A stretch of 64,000 bases of DNA from Chara braunii (taxonomy: Eukaryota > Streptophyta > Charophyceae > Charales > Characeae), in NCBI GenBank assembly GCA_003427395.1, contig BFEA01000705.1:518449-582448 (forward strand), given 5' to 3'. Below, one piece after another: positions 1 to 11,639 of this stretch; the first letter of the stretch is position 1; each line of letters begins with the position of its first letter. The translations under genes were made by a program, and so were the position numbers. Below the pieces are notes generated by a model that was not told the origin of the DNA, did no database searches, and worked only from the letters and a program-made list of their open reading frames with translations.

Positions 1-91
<91 letters not shown>
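1..91. repeat. Compound microsatellite (CT)n-(GT)n
   Basis: Uninterrupted CT dinucleotides from the window edge to about 36 switch to GT dinucleotides up to about 91. Open frames through it (poly Cys-Val) are artefacts of the repeat. Confidence 0.98.
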
Positions 92-92
<1 letters not shown>

Positions 93-878
93 CTCCTTTC
101 CCCATGGCATTGCCTGCCACAAGGCAGACAGTTATGTTCCAATTCCATTCATGGGAATCCGGGAGCAAGACACAACAGTTAAGAGCGGCAAGATCACCTT
201 CCACTGTTCCCGATTTCCTGATTTCTCCCCCAACTCACACCTGCAGGCATTTTCACCCTCTCTCACTTGAATACTGCTTGCGACGAGAGGATAATTCCGA
301 CAATGACCCCGAAAAGGCCAAGTGCACTGCCAAAGATCTCAATGACAAGAATCTTCACAAACAACGTGGAGTTTTGCGCATCTGAAAGTGCACAGCTGCT
401 ACCGACGATTCCTACGCATAACCTGTCCAGACAAACAGCACACAATTAACGGGTTCAGCAGAGCTCTGTCCACAACATGAAGACGGCAAGATTACACAGA
501 ACCACCAGACCAAGTTCCATTCATGTATAGCACCACTGGATACACACGGCAGACGGCGTGACAAACAAAACCACCACCTACAAGAGAGTCTAACCCCCGA
601 AGCAAATGATGCACAGGAGACGCGTCCAGTCCAGCAAGTCCACTGCAGCACGGCTGCATGGCCATAGATTCCCAGGTGACATCACGAGCGTTGAAATGCA
701 GACCTGAGCTCAATTCCAGATGGAACCGATGCAGACCTGCTTTCTCTTCCTTTAGATTCATATCGGACATCGCATGCGTTGAAATGCAGCCCCGGTTTCT
801 CTTCCTTTAGATTCCCGTCTGACAATCACGTGCATGGAAGAGAGGTTGTTGTCAGATTGGAATTCTGCAGGTACCGCA
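92..878. other. No gene seen; partial SINE-like copies
   Basis: No convincing coding frame. A segment at about 690-730 (GTTGAAATGCAGACCTGAG followed by a TCAATTCC block) is a second, partial copy of the SINE 3' half at 911-950. The block TTTCTCTTCCTTTAGATTC occurs twice, near 741 and 794. Confidence 0.6.
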
Positions 879-955
879 CGGGCTTCGCTCAGTCGGTACA
901 CCAATAAACTGTTGAAATGCAGACCTGAGTTCAAATCCGGATGGAACAGATGAAC
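879..955 (+). mobile_element. tRNA-derived SINE-like segment
   Basis: An A-box-like TCGCTCAGTCGG (near 885-896) and a B-box-like GAGTTCAAATCC (927-938) lie about 32 nt apart, the spacing of an internal RNA polymerase III promoter in a tRNA. The segment does not fold as a clean tRNA, and its 3' half is repeated at about 690-730. That pattern is expected of a tRNA-derived SINE rather than a functional tRNA gene. No poly(A) tail follows. Confidence 0.5.
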
Positions 956-978
956 GAAGTTCCTGACTTGCCTACTGT

Positions 979-1077
979 CTTCACCCGAATACAACGCCCA
1001 GTCATTCTCGCTGTACCTAGACTGAAAATTTTGCACCAAATACGGCTATAATAACCAGGCGTTCTATTCGCGTCAAG
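979..1077. mobile_element. Palindromic MITE, diverged copy
   Basis: The left arm (979-1004) and right arm (1052-1077) are imperfect inverted repeats. The whole segment aligns with the perfect palindromic element at 3199-3285: the same CGAATACAACGC block, and the same CTATAATAACC-like stretch before the right arm. Decay of both arms suggests an old insertion. It is too short to encode anything, so it would be non-autonomous. Confidence 0.7.
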
Positions 1078-2196
1078 GACGGTCAGTTTCACGACTATAG
1101 CTCAAGGCTGTCGCCCTTTTTTTTTCAAAAAAAGGAAAAGGAATTCCGCAGGGCAAAGCGAGATTCGGTATAGGGGGGCTCACTGATAACACAACACAGT
1201 CTCGTCCATGGGGAGGGGTTTCCTCCAACCCCATGGTCGTGCAACAAGAAAAGGCCTTCACAACAAGGTTGCCCAGCTGGCAAGCAACCCAGCAAGTGTG
1301 TGGAGCTAATACCTTGCACGAAGCACGAATTCACTGTAAGATGCATCTAACCTTTTCACTTTTTCGACTCCTCACGGTGAACTTCTCAACAAACCCATCA
1401 GAGTTACCACAGACTTACAACCTGATGGGTTTGCACGAAACGCAAATTCACAGCTATTTTCAGGCATAACAGCTGCCAAGCCAAGCATGACAACCACCTG
1501 TCACACGGCACAAACACACTCACGCATGCCTGCTGCCAGTCGAGTGTGAACCCCCTCGCGTAAACCTAGGCCCCTGTGGGTATGAGTTGCATCAACCCTT
1601 GGTCTACCCATCAAGCTGCAGTGAACTGCTCAGCAACGACCAGAGAAACATCGTTTTTGTTTTTTATTTCAATTTCTCACCGCGAACGTGGGTCATTTAC
1701 TACCACCCTATGCTTGCGCAACACTTCCCTGAAATGACTACCACTACACTTCGCTGGTATAGCAGCTACCAAACCAAACATAGACAACCACCAGCCGCAC
1801 AACCACCAGCCCCACGGCCCGGACACAATCATGCATCCCTTATCCGCAGCTCAAGAAGCCCCCTCCTAAACACAGGCAAAGATCCAACCAACGAACGTCT
1901 TCACATAATTAATCCCTTCATAAGATGATTAAATGGTGGTGCCAAACATCACATCCTCAGAACGAGTTGCGTGACTTGTTCCCTGGCACAGAATATGGCA
2001 GACACAGAACGAGCACTGCATGAAAAAGTCGGGCTCCCAACTCGGCAAAGCCAGAACTTCGTCATTACTCTGCACAGGCAGGTCAGAGGAGACGGAACTT
2101 GAAAAGTATGCCCACTTTTCCCGAGCACGGAGGAAGCACGGCAACGAAGAGGAACTATCACAGAGCGAGCCAATCAGCGCAGCGACAAAGTATGCA
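1078..2196. other. No feature recognised
   Basis: Several short frames on both strands, none with recognisable domains. There is a partial internal repeat: the motif TGCACGAA(G/A)C(A/G)(C/A)AATTCAC occurs near 1314 and 1432. Confidence 0.5.
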
Positions 2197-2293
2197 GCAG
2201 AGCAAAACTCCTCTCGTTTTTTGCATCCCCAACCCGCTCCCTTCTGCAGAGCAAAAGTCCTCTCGTTTTTTGCATCCCCAACCCGCTCCCTTC
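2197..2293. repeat. Tandem duplication, 49-bp unit, two copies
   Basis: Two nearly identical units start with GCAGAGCAAAA at 2197 and 2246. Each contains CTCTCGTTTTTTGCATCCCC and ends CCCGCTCCCTTCT. The overlapping frames on both strands are repeat-driven. Confidence 0.95.
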
Positions 2294-2636
2294 TCTCTCC
2301 ACACATGAACAATAGCACACACGTTAACATGGTTTGCCAGGCAGGCATACAATCAAACCCGCAAACTGATTATTCACTCAGATAGGGAAATGTGGGTGAT
2401 ATTCTTGACTCACCCGCAAACGAGGTTGGCCAGGCCTACAATCAAGCCCGACGCAAAAAGAGAGTATCCCGCCCTCATTGCCTGAGGGGTGTACCTTCCA
2501 TCAGGACCCCTGGGAGAGGGCTCAAGCTTTGTTTGCAAAATGATCGCCACAATGACACCATAAATGGCGACAGCTTCACAAAAGATAATGCTGCATCATC
2601 AAGCCGCCCACAAAAACAAACAATGTACACCATTCA

Positions 2637-2639
<3 letters not shown>

Positions 2640-2676
<37 letters not shown>
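2640..2676. repeat. (CT)n microsatellite
   Basis: An uninterrupted run of CT dinucleotides. Serine-leucine frames across it are not genes. Confidence 0.98.
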
Positions 2677-2677
<1 letters not shown>

Positions 2678-3198
2678 CCATTCCTCTTCCCCGCCGAACG
2701 GGGCGTATGTTTCACACCCAAGCGTGAGCAAAGTCAATGGACGGACTATTCCCTTCCATTTGATGTACAAACCACCAATCGGCATTGCTGTCCCCTCCAC
2801 AGCTGTAGATACTAACTGCCGTATATCACAAAATGTTCTTTTTTTTTCACAACTCGCTGTTCTGTCATCATCTATTCCCCTTTCCCCGCACCCTCTTCCC
2901 CACTCCCTTGTCCTATCCTGCACGTGCTACTACTCTGCCGCTCAGTCACCTGCTACTGCAACTGCAGTCGTGACAGCACCTTCATAAAAACAACAACCCC
3001 ATGCTCCTTAGAAAGCGAAGCGTAACGATCCCGACAAACCAATCCAATCCAATCCAATCCAGTGGCACCATTTAATTAACTTGCATTCCATTCATTTGGT
3101 GGATGGTCCAGCCGGACTGGCATGTGTGTACAGAGCGCTACCTCTTCTCTTCTTAATCACGTTGTGGAACGACCTGTTGTATTGATGGCACCTACAGT
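2677..3198. other. No gene; short AATCC array
   Basis: Nothing coding recognised. A small (AATCC)4 array lies near 3040-3059. Confidence 0.6.
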
Positions 3199-3285
3199 CT
3201 TCCCCCGAATACAACGCACGGTCAATTTGGTCTATCTTTCAGTCTAAATTCAGCTATAATGACCGTGCGTTGTATTCGGGGGAAG
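3199..3285. mobile_element. Perfect palindromic MITE (26-bp arms)
   Basis: Bases 3199-3224 and 3260-3285 are exact reverse complements over 26 bp, with a 35-bp spacer. The arm begins CTTCCCCCGAATACAACG. A diverged relative sits at 979-1077, so this is a dispersed family rather than a chance hairpin. No coding capacity; presumably mobilised in trans by an unidentified transposase. No clear target duplication seen. Confidence 0.9.
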
Positions 3286-5732
3286 CCTTTAGCGATGGTC
3301 CGAAAACCCAGCACACACGTCTGCCCCATCACCTGCTCTGGCCAAAACCCTAACTCTACACAAAGGGCCCGACGGCCTCACATCCGTCACCCTAACTCCC
3401 AGCCATCCTCGTCATCCTCGCACCCCGCGCCCGCGACTTACGCCATCCATATCAACTCTCGCTCTCTTCTGACACTCTCACGCTCCTCCTTGTGTCTCTC
3501 TCTCTTGCCCCCACCTCCCGCCCTCCTCCTCTCATCCTCACATCTCCTCCCTCTATCTCCTTTCCCTCTCTCACACTTCACAGCCACCATTCGAACACTC
3601 CACTTGACACCTCCCCCCCGTTCATTTAACTCTCGTTCTCCTCCCACCCCCACAATCTCGGCATCCTTCCCGAGCCTATTTTGCCTACCTACCCTGTTCC
3701 CGCCCGGCCCTGACTTGTCAAATCTGCGAGGGGTCGGGCCTGCCGGGCGGAACGGATTTATTTGGGCCGCCGGTGGGCAGCGCACCTATTCGGGCCCCGC
3801 CGCCTCCTCTCATACCAACGCAGAGCCGAAGATCGGGAAGATAGAGTGGCAGTTTCGCCCCATTCATCCGTCAGGCTTCCTCTTCACACCATCCTCCTCC
3901 TCCTCTTCTCCTCCTCCCAATCTACACTTCGTCCAAACTGTCAACTCCTGGCCCCCTTTCTCTCGACTTTCCGCCTTCTCCATACCTTAAGGCCACTACG
4001 CATTTCTGTGCCCCCTACTCCTCCCGTCATCTCGCTTAACACGACCATTTTTCCAATAATATATCAAGAAGCCATCGTGCCAACCATCACAATATATTCC
4101 TATCATCCGTGTGCCCGCCAAAACCCCCTCCCTCCCCCCCCCCCCACTTTTCCCAAACTACTCCTACCTCCCAACTCTCGCTAACTCTTCTCTCGCCCTT
4201 CCAACTCCCTCATCCCTTACGCCCACCCCCCGTTCCCGCCCTCCTCATTCCTCCCAGCCATTTCACTTATCATGATATCTTTCTATTACGGTATTTTCTA
4301 CCAAATAGCCATTGTGAGCTATCCATCGCAATCTTCCCGACATCCGAAATAAGCCCCTCCCACCACACTTCTTCCTTCGCCCTCCGCTTTTCAATCTCCT
4401 CCCCTCCCCGATTTTACTCTTACCTTCCAACTCTCGCCGTCCCTTCTCTCACACTTCCTCCCCTGTAATTTATAATAATGTAATATAATAATACTTATAT
4501 TTTTATTATATTGTAATAGAATAGAATATTGTAATTATTATTCTAATTGGATTGAATTCGTTTTATAGAAGAATAGTAATAGTATGAATGAAGACATTTC
4601 CCTAAGCCCACACTCCCTCCACATTCCCACCATCCCTACTCGTCTCGCCATCCCCAGTTCACACGATTACCTTCCCAGTAATTTACCAATAAGTCGTCCG
4701 TCCAAGGAAAATGACGAGAAAGGGGAAGCGACAAAATCCAACCATCCCACTTCCAATGTAAACAGCATCTTACTGCATCATCCAGGAGTCTTCACTCGCT
4801 ACCGGTAGCAGTGCCGGGCGGTTCTCGACCCAAGATACAAAGCGGAAAAAGAACAGACCCTCTCGCAGGTTCCCTGAGCGTCAACGGCCGGCCTATTCTT
4901 CTCCTATACATTTTTTGCAGCTAATCACAGCCATTCACTACATACTTGCCTATTCACGACATACTTGTCCTATAAACTACAGCTGTGTTCACTACATACT
5001 TTCATCTCAGAGAAGTCCTCCAAAGATTGCACAATGTGAAACACATTGTGGCCTTTGAGGAAGCCCTCGAGTCTCGGTATCCCGACATCGCAAAAGCCCA
5101 TGGGACGAAGGAGGCGGACACCCCAACGCACCCTCCTCCCACTCCTCTCACTCGGAGAGAGCACGCGTGACTTCAACAAATTGCCGCGCTTATACAGAGG
5201 TTCCGGCCGCCGTCTTATACTCCGCCATCAAGACTCGCGCTATCTCAGGACATTTCGAGTTCCTCTTCCTCATCGCCCTGTTCTCCGGCTTTTCCCTTCC
5301 TCTCTCTTCTCTATCCCCTCTTTATCCCCCACCACCACTTCGTCCTACCCTGCCGCCCCCGGCTTTTCTCTCCCTGTCCCTTCGTCTCTTTTCTGTATCA
5401 ATCTTCTTCTCTCTCCTGTCTTCCTCCCTTTCCGTTCTCATATCCTTCGTATATATACTACTCTCTGTAACTCACCCCAGCATCATTCTCTCTCGTCCCA
5501 CCCACCTCTCACCACTCTACTGGTTACCCCTTTTGATATCTCCACCCCGCACCGCTTTCTATCTCCACCTCGTCTCACGATCTTTTCGCCAGAGCCTCCT
5601 CTTACCACTACGTCTCTACCCCACACACGCACTCCCAATTTCTCTCGCTTCTTTCCCCCCTTTCTCCCTCCATTACAAACCCACCGAACACTCCCCGTCC
5701 CAACTCCACTCTTCACTGCCGCATAATCTTTG

Positions 5733-5733
<1 letters not shown>
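3286..5733. repeat. Long polypyrimidine (C/T)-rich tract
   Basis: Very strong C+T bias on the plus strand, especially 3400-4470 and 5250-5730, with an AT-rich island at 4467-4580. Long frames here consist of Pro/Ser/Leu/Thr stretches on + and Arg/Glu/Gly stretches on -, as low-complexity DNA produces. No domain, start context or splice pattern supports a gene. Confidence 0.75.
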
Positions 5734-5796
<63 letters not shown>

Positions 5797-5797
5797 N

Positions 5798-5843
<46 letters not shown>
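5734..5843. repeat. Compound microsatellite (CT)n-N-(CA)n
   Basis: A CT run to 5796, one ambiguous base at 5797, then CA dinucleotides to 5843. The ambiguous base marks where the assembler joined two repeat types, so the real length is uncertain. Confidence 0.97.
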
Positions 5844-5846
<3 letters not shown>

Positions 5847-6035
5847 ACACTTGGAATGCACGGTCTAACTATCTATGATGATCCAAGTAAACAATCAGTG
5901 GCATATCGACAAATGTCATTATTGTTACGTCGACCACCAGGTCGAGAAGCTTTCCGGGTCAGTGTCTTATTGACCGCCTGACCTGACGGTTGGTTGCCTT
6001 TGATTCAAAACATCTAAATCAATATGGTTAGGATC

Positions 6036-6130
6036 CATCTTCTTGTTTACCATTAGGAGGACTTTAACTGGAATCGTATTAGCTAATTCTGGTCTTGACA
6101 TTGCTCTACATGACACTTATTATGTAGGGC
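6036..6130 (+). pseudogene. cox1: Mitochondrial cox1 fragment (NUMT)
   Basis: From 6066 the plus strand encodes [20 protein letters not shown], a hallmark of cytochrome c oxidase subunit I near the haem a3/CuB histidines. Just upstream, LLFTI also fits the family. Small indels in the glycine pair before it break the frame, and homology ends at about 6130, where cox1 should continue with the AHFHY motif. Only about 30 codons of a roughly 520-codon gene are present. This is a nuclear insertion of mitochondrial DNA, not a working gene. Confidence 0.85.
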
Positions 6131-6267
6131 ACCTGCTTCACGTATCAAGTCCGTTATCCTAAGCTTACCTTCTGCTTCATCGAAGCCGTTCTTCGACTTT
6201 CGCGTGCTGCTTTCAGGCATGACCTATCACTTGTGAAGAAGGGGATTTATCTTGTAAAGATCTTTCA

Positions 6268-6334
6268 TCGGTAGTGAGATTATGACAAAGATCGAAAAAG
6301 AAACCCCGGGTAACTCCGTGCCAGCAGCCGCGGT
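6268..6334 (+). pseudogene. SSU rRNA 530-loop fragment, probably mitochondrial
   Basis: GTGCCAGCAGCCGCGGT (6318-6334), preceded by CCCCGGGTAACTCC, is the universally conserved 530-loop region of small-subunit rRNA. Homology stops at once after it, where GTAA-type sequence should follow but CACACACG appears. It lies 140 bp after the cox1 fragment. The closeness suggests one inserted mosaic of mitochondrial pieces, although the origin of this piece (mitochondrial versus plastid) cannot be settled from so short a match. Confidence 0.8.
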
Positions 6335-7200
6335 CACACACGCACAAAAGCACACACAAAGAAACATACACACACAAAGCGGACGTTTTGGACGTTTTTT
6401 TTTTTTGTGTGTGTGTGTGGGGTGTGTGCGTTCTTTGTTCATGTGCGTACCATAACCGTACCACCAATGCAAGATATTCAACGTATAAACAAGCGATTTC
6501 CACCATAGACATCAGGAACAGAATTTCTGCAATGCGGAAAACTGGCGTGGGCTGTACCTGATCAAATTCTTCGACGTGATTCGTGGAACCTTGATGGCAG
6601 CACCAACAAGACTGCTTCCCGTGATAAAGATCCCCCTGGTTGATTGATGCGGGAGAAAAGAACGAACGAACGCCCACGGCAAAATCGTAACTTAAGCGTC
6701 AGTTGTCATCAATGTATCATCACCACGCGTTCAATCACATCCCAAGAAGACGATCAAGAATGGACGGCATAATTACCACGTTTCTTCAGATTTCGTTTCC
6801 CGTCATTAAGCGAAAGGTTACACTTCGCTTTGCGACGAAAACCGTACCCATCACACATGGAATAGATACATCATTCATTCATAATCATATTCATATACAT
6901 ATATATAAGCCCAAAAAAAACCTTCGTCTATTCGTGTCATAGAAAGAAAAAAAACAAGTTATAAATAACCACCCAGCCAAGTTCAGCGGCAGCAATCAAC
7001 GAAGACAGACAGTAATCAAGCAAACCCCGCCAACCGCCCATCACTCTCTTTCGTTTTGCAGCAAACACCACCACCACAGCGTCGAAGAAGTTCACCATCG
7101 ACGCTTCACACTCGCAGCAATTTCTTTACCTTCGCACATTGGACTTCATTTTTTGAGTTTTTTATTACCTCAACGCGTACCTTTGCCACTAGCACCTTTT
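6335..7200. other. No gene seen; short CA/GT runs
   Basis: Short (CA)n and (GT)n runs near 6333-6428 and a T run near 6395. Otherwise nothing recognised. Confidence 0.5.
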
Positions 7201-7229
7201 TTAGTACTATTCATAAAAATTTCAGTCGT

Positions 7230-7680
7230 TAGCTCAGTTTATTCAATGATTCATTCAAGTATTCACTCATTCACACTCATCTACTCACCAACTAACCTAC
7301 TCATCTATCTACTACTCTACTCATCAAGTCATCTACTAATCTACCCATCTACTAATCTACCCATCTACTAATCCGCCCCTCGACTAGTTTACTCATCTGC
7401 TGATCTGCCCATCAACTAATCTACTCATCTACCAATTCTCCCATCTAATAATCTACTCGTCTCTACTGTTCTACTCATTCACTCATGTACTCATTTGCAA
7501 CTCGTTATTTCATCTACTCGGTCACTGAATTACTAATCTACTCAGTTATACTCATCGATCCACTAATTTGCTCATCTCTCTACTCATTCACTCATCTATC
7601 TACTCATTTACTCATCTGCTCTTTCACTCTACTCAATTTCCTCATCAATCTACTCATTTGTTCATTCCTTGTCGTTCATT
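7230..7680. repeat. Degenerate minisatellite of CTACTCATCTA-type units
   Basis: Many imperfect units of 8-16 bp such as TCTACTCATC and CTACCCATCTACTAAT run head to tail. Frames through it encode repetitive Ser/Thr/Leu/Ile/His proteins and are not genes. Confidence 0.9.
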
Positions 7681-8017
7681 GTTGTGTTCGTTGTCATTGC
7701 CATTCATCATCATTTGCCAGCAACCGAAAGCACCTCATATTGTGCTCGATTTACCCATGGCTATCATTCCCATGTATGGTTCTCAAATTGGCACTGAATC
7801 CCCGCTCAGCTTCCACACTATGCCTCTCGAATTGCAGTCAGCTCGTTCCCAAGAAAAGACTCGCTCTGGCACCGGTAGCACGGACAACTCCAAATGCTTG
7901 TCATCTCATTTCAGAACAAGAAGTGCGTCCACACCTAGCGGACTCCGTTATGATCCTCCCCTTCAGCTTCCTCCTCTCCCCGTGGTCATTACGAGCTCAT
8001 CATTACCATCACCATCA

Positions 8018-8028
8018 TCACCATCGTC

Positions 8029-8062
<34 letters not shown>
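8018..8062. repeat. (ATC)n trinucleotide repeat
   Basis: Runs of CATCAT. This gives polySer and polyHis on + and polyAsp on -; it is a microsatellite, not a protein feature. Confidence 0.95.
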
Positions 8063-8063
<1 letters not shown>

Positions 8064-8211
8064 TAACAACAACGACATCCCCATCATACACGCCACCGCC
8101 AACATCAGCAGCAGCGAATGCGTCCCCCCTGTTCATCGCACGTATCTTTACGATTTCCAGTGTGACAATATATATATATGTATCTCTACCCATTTGAGCA
8201 TTTAACTTCGA

Positions 8212-8329
8212 CGTTCCTGGCCGCAATTTAGGCCATTTTTTAACCGCAATCGTCAGCTTTCTACTAGCCGGAATCATGTAAGCCCTGACGATATCGGTTT
8301 AACAAACGCCGAAATTGCGGCCAGGAACG
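8212..8329. mobile_element. Long-hairpin MITE-like element
   Basis: CGTTCCTGGCCGCAATTT (8212-8229) is the exact reverse complement of 8312-8329. Inner segments also pair: CGTCAG (8250s) with CTGACG (8285-8290), and AACCG with CGGTT. Outside the main stem, ACTT and AAGT pair across a 3-nt internal loop. The entire 118 bp can fold as one long hairpin, typical of a foldback MITE or an imperfect inverted duplication. No other copy was noticed in the window. Confidence 0.75.
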
Positions 8330-9253
8330 CCAAAGTAACATGCCAAAGAGGGTATATATGATAGACCCATCCCGCTCAGAACAATAATAACCGCAGCTGC
8401 CAGTATTAGACCGAGTCATCATTCCCGCTCTTGGTTCATTTACCACCTAAATCTCACGTCTTTGCTTCGTCTCATCCTAACTGTGATATGTAGCCCGACT
8501 TCTAGTCCTCATTCCCACTCTTACTAATAATGTTATTGTTATTGTTGTCGTTGTTGTTGTTTTAAGGGTAATATATTGTCCTCTTTGCCGGCAAGAGAGG
8601 GACAGACAAGGGAAGGGTCGCATAATGAAATTTCAGTAGCAACAAGCATACAAATATGCAAATTGGGATCATGACGTGGAGTAATTTGCAACGTCGAAAA
8701 AGGATCTTGATGACGTGACGTACCATGCGGCGCCAAGAACGGAGACGCCCACTGCAAGCGCGATCCCAATTGCCGAGAAGACATAAGGGGACATATACAG
8801 CATGGCCTTCCACCACCCAAGGTAAACGACGGCCATCTTCGCTGCACCCCTTTTTATCTTCTCCTCCTCCTCCTCCTCCTCCTCCTCTTGTCGAACTATT
8901 ACTCACAAACGCCGTCCGCGCAAATTGTACCCCAGGAAAGATCCAGATCCAGAGAGAAACCAATCAAGGAAGACCAGAGAAGATGTAGCAGGCAAGATCC
9001 ACAGCGTCCGACACCGCGCAAGTCTATATGACGCCCTCCCTTCCTTTCCTTGATGGCCACGTGTCGTCGCCACAACGGTCCGTGCTACACAGCTGCACTT
9101 CCTTCCACGAGAATCATTGCGATCCCGTCTATCATCACCACCTTCAACAACCTCTTAGCCACCACGTTGCACGCATCTCAACCATCCGCCGTTGGACTGT
9201 GGCCAACCTGAGAGGCAAGCACCGGAACTGGACGCAGCGCCACGAAGAGAGAG

Positions 9254-9289
<36 letters not shown>

Positions 9290-10406
9290 CACGGACGTAC
9301 ACCCCTTCCCAGCTCTCTCTCTTTCCAAATTTTCAGCTTCTCTCCCTTCGAAGGGCCAACACCAACGATTATTGCAAAGAGCGGTCGATGAGAGAAAAAT
9401 AATCAATCAGACAAAAAAAATTACCCGCTACCTTGCTCAGCACACCCTAATGAGACGAGGGGCAGAGGCAGGATGTGTCACCTGCCCTCCCAACACCCTG
9501 AAGGAGGGAGGGTGGTAGATGGAGTGCTCAGAGACATGCAAATTTTCAATTCCCCACGACTATCTGACCGACGGTTGGTACTCAACTCCCATGTCCTTTC
9601 TTCCTTCTCTCACTGACGAGATCGATGGATTTCCGCCAAAAGGACGTAATAATTTACCTTCCTGGGTTTTTTTGTTTTGTTTTTTTTTCCAAATTGTGGT
9701 TTTTGTTGTCCCTCCGTGGGATACTGGCCCACATTTCCCCCCCTACTCTCCATCTCTGGAGGCCCTCTCTTCATGCGTGAATAGGGTTCCGCAAGAGTCG
9801 AGCTGAGGTATTCATTTCAATTCAACAGTTATGGAATCATGGGTGTACCAACTGAACTACATAGGCCCGTCGGTGAGGCCCACTGTTCAGCTCACCTCCT
9901 CGGCTCCAACGCTAAGTCAAAGCAATAATACACAACATTGCCGCCGGCAAAGGTGGGAGTACCCTGGCCCACCATGGAAATTTGAGGAAACTTTGTACCC
10001 TACCGAGCCTGAAACCGAGCCTACACCAGGCCTGAACTTCATAGCCTGACTGATACTGTAGATGCCGAGGATCCACACCCCATCTCTTAGTGTGTACAAG
10101 GTGCACCTCGCCCCAGTTTAGTGGCCCCCGAATAGAATTGGCCGCGTACATTTTGATTAAGAAAAAAGACAGAGGCTCATATCAGGGTCAGTGGCTTGCA
10201 GAAAGAGCATGGGAATTGCAGCCCTCAAGAAGAAGGGGGACAAGGAACACACCTGAGCAGGGCAGACACCTGTCTGCCTGCACGGATTGTGTGTCTGCAG
10301 CCACCATGTCTTGTTGTGCCTAGCGCAGCATAGTGTAGCTTCGCAAAAGTCAGAAATGTAATCTTTTATTGGGAATTGTCGATGCTAGGTAGGTGAAGTT
10401 GTTTGC
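8330..10406. other. No gene seen; (CTC)n and (GA)n repeats
   Basis: Contains (CTC)n at about 8861-8886 and (GA)n at about 9252-9285. Short unsupported frames only, with no domains recognised. Confidence 0.5.
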
Positions 10407-10715
10407 AACTCCAATTACAAAAGGTAAAAACATGAAAAATTCTCTTCTGTTTAAATCGGAGAACTTATGAACGAAATACGGCTTGAAATTTCCAAATACA
10501 ACACGATTATAGAGCCAAATGGAATAAGTTGCTCCTAAAATCATTCCAATGGCTGCCAATGTTGCCACGTTGGGCGCAGCTTGAAAAGCGCTTCCTAAAA
10601 TCAAAAACTCACCAATAAAGCTACTAGTGCCTGGCAGACTAATATTGGCTAAAGTAAAAAACAAGAAAATAATAGAGAAGAGAGGCATTGTACTGACTAA
10701 ACCTCCATACATGGC
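10407..10715 (-). pseudogene. nad4: Mitochondrial nad4 fragment (NUMT)
   Basis: The minus strand encodes about 100 codons of NADH dehydrogenase subunit 4 near its C-terminus. Visible blocks are MYGGLVSTMPLFS, FTLANISLPGTSSFIGEF, GMILGATYSIWLYNRVVFGN and KFSDLNRREFFMFLPFVIG, with membrane-segment character. In the mitochondrion this is a proton-pumping membrane subunit of complex I. Homology starts abruptly near 10715 and ends near 10407, where the frame runs into unrelated residues. Both ends of the roughly 490-residue protein are missing. The frame inside is still open, so the transfer may be fairly young, but an isolated fragment in repeat-rich DNA cannot work. Confidence 0.93.
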
Positions 10716-11598
10716 CCAGCTATCGGCAGTGGGAAAAAATAGAGTAGAAATGTTTCTAGTCGGATGAATTTGGGCGCTCGTGTAGTGACCTGTACATTTC
10801 CAAAAATTGTGGCTTGTTAGCAGTATTGGTGGTTTTATTGGGATGTGTTGTGTTAGCTTGATAAAATGCTTTACGTGTTTTACCATGCTTTGCCATAGTT
10901 TATCACGCTTTCCATGTCTGTCATAATTTATAATCCTTTGTTTGTAATTCATCATACTTTGGCACAGTACAACATAGTGGTCATCTTATGTCCCCGACAT
11001 TTATGGTTTTGTACTTACCCCCCCACCCACCCCCCTGCACCTCCAGTTATCTTGCCGAATCACCCCCTCCTCACTTCTCTTGAAATATATTAAAATGCAA
11101 CATAGCATAGCACTATGAACAATATAGTCATGATACAAATAAGCATCACTAATATTTTTTATAGCTTAGCATTTGCTTGTGGTTTAGCTCTTGCATGGAA
11201 AGATGATTGAGTTTGCCATTACTTAGCATGGCAGGAATAGTGCCAATATAAGTAAATAAACAACATACCAAGGCATAAAATGATATTAGCATGAGGAAAC
11301 ATGAAAGTAGTAGAGCAAAATGGAATACCACATCGGCACAGCACCGCAAGGCAAAATAGTACTACGTAATGAAGCAACGTAAGATGGGAAAACAAAACCC
11401 ACAAAACCACATAGTATGCAGGACAACGGTCTGGTTCTGACCATTTCTGTCTCTGGATTTGTTTCACCCTGCCGCCTACTCCCCAACTGGGTAATGGTCC
11501 GAGTAACAATTTTCTTCCTTTCCCTGGGTTGTTTGTTTAGGATTCCCGGCCTCTTCCTTTGGTTTGCATAATCAAATGAGCTGAGTTTTTTGTTATTA
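10716..11598. repeat. AT-rich DNA with degenerate ATGCTTTGCCATAGT-like units
   Basis: Near 10865-10985, phrases such as ATGCTTTGCCATAGTTTA and CATACTTTGGCACAGTA recur imperfectly. From 11095 to 11400 short TAGCAT/AGCATGG motifs recur. No gene recognised. Confidence 0.45.
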
Positions 11599-11623
11599 AA
11601 TATATATATATATATATATATTT
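11599..11623. repeat. (AT)n microsatellite
   Basis: A pure TA run. It lies just left of a truncated copy of the 40.8-41.7 kb transposon. Confidence 0.95.
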
Positions 11624-11639
11624 AAGGGAAAGAGGTCAT

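Noticed and set aside
3259-5868. Long plus-strand frames of up to 243 codons
   Set aside because: They consist of Pro/Ser/Leu/Thr or Arg/Glu low complexity caused by polypyrimidine and microsatellite DNA; no domain or periodic codon signal.
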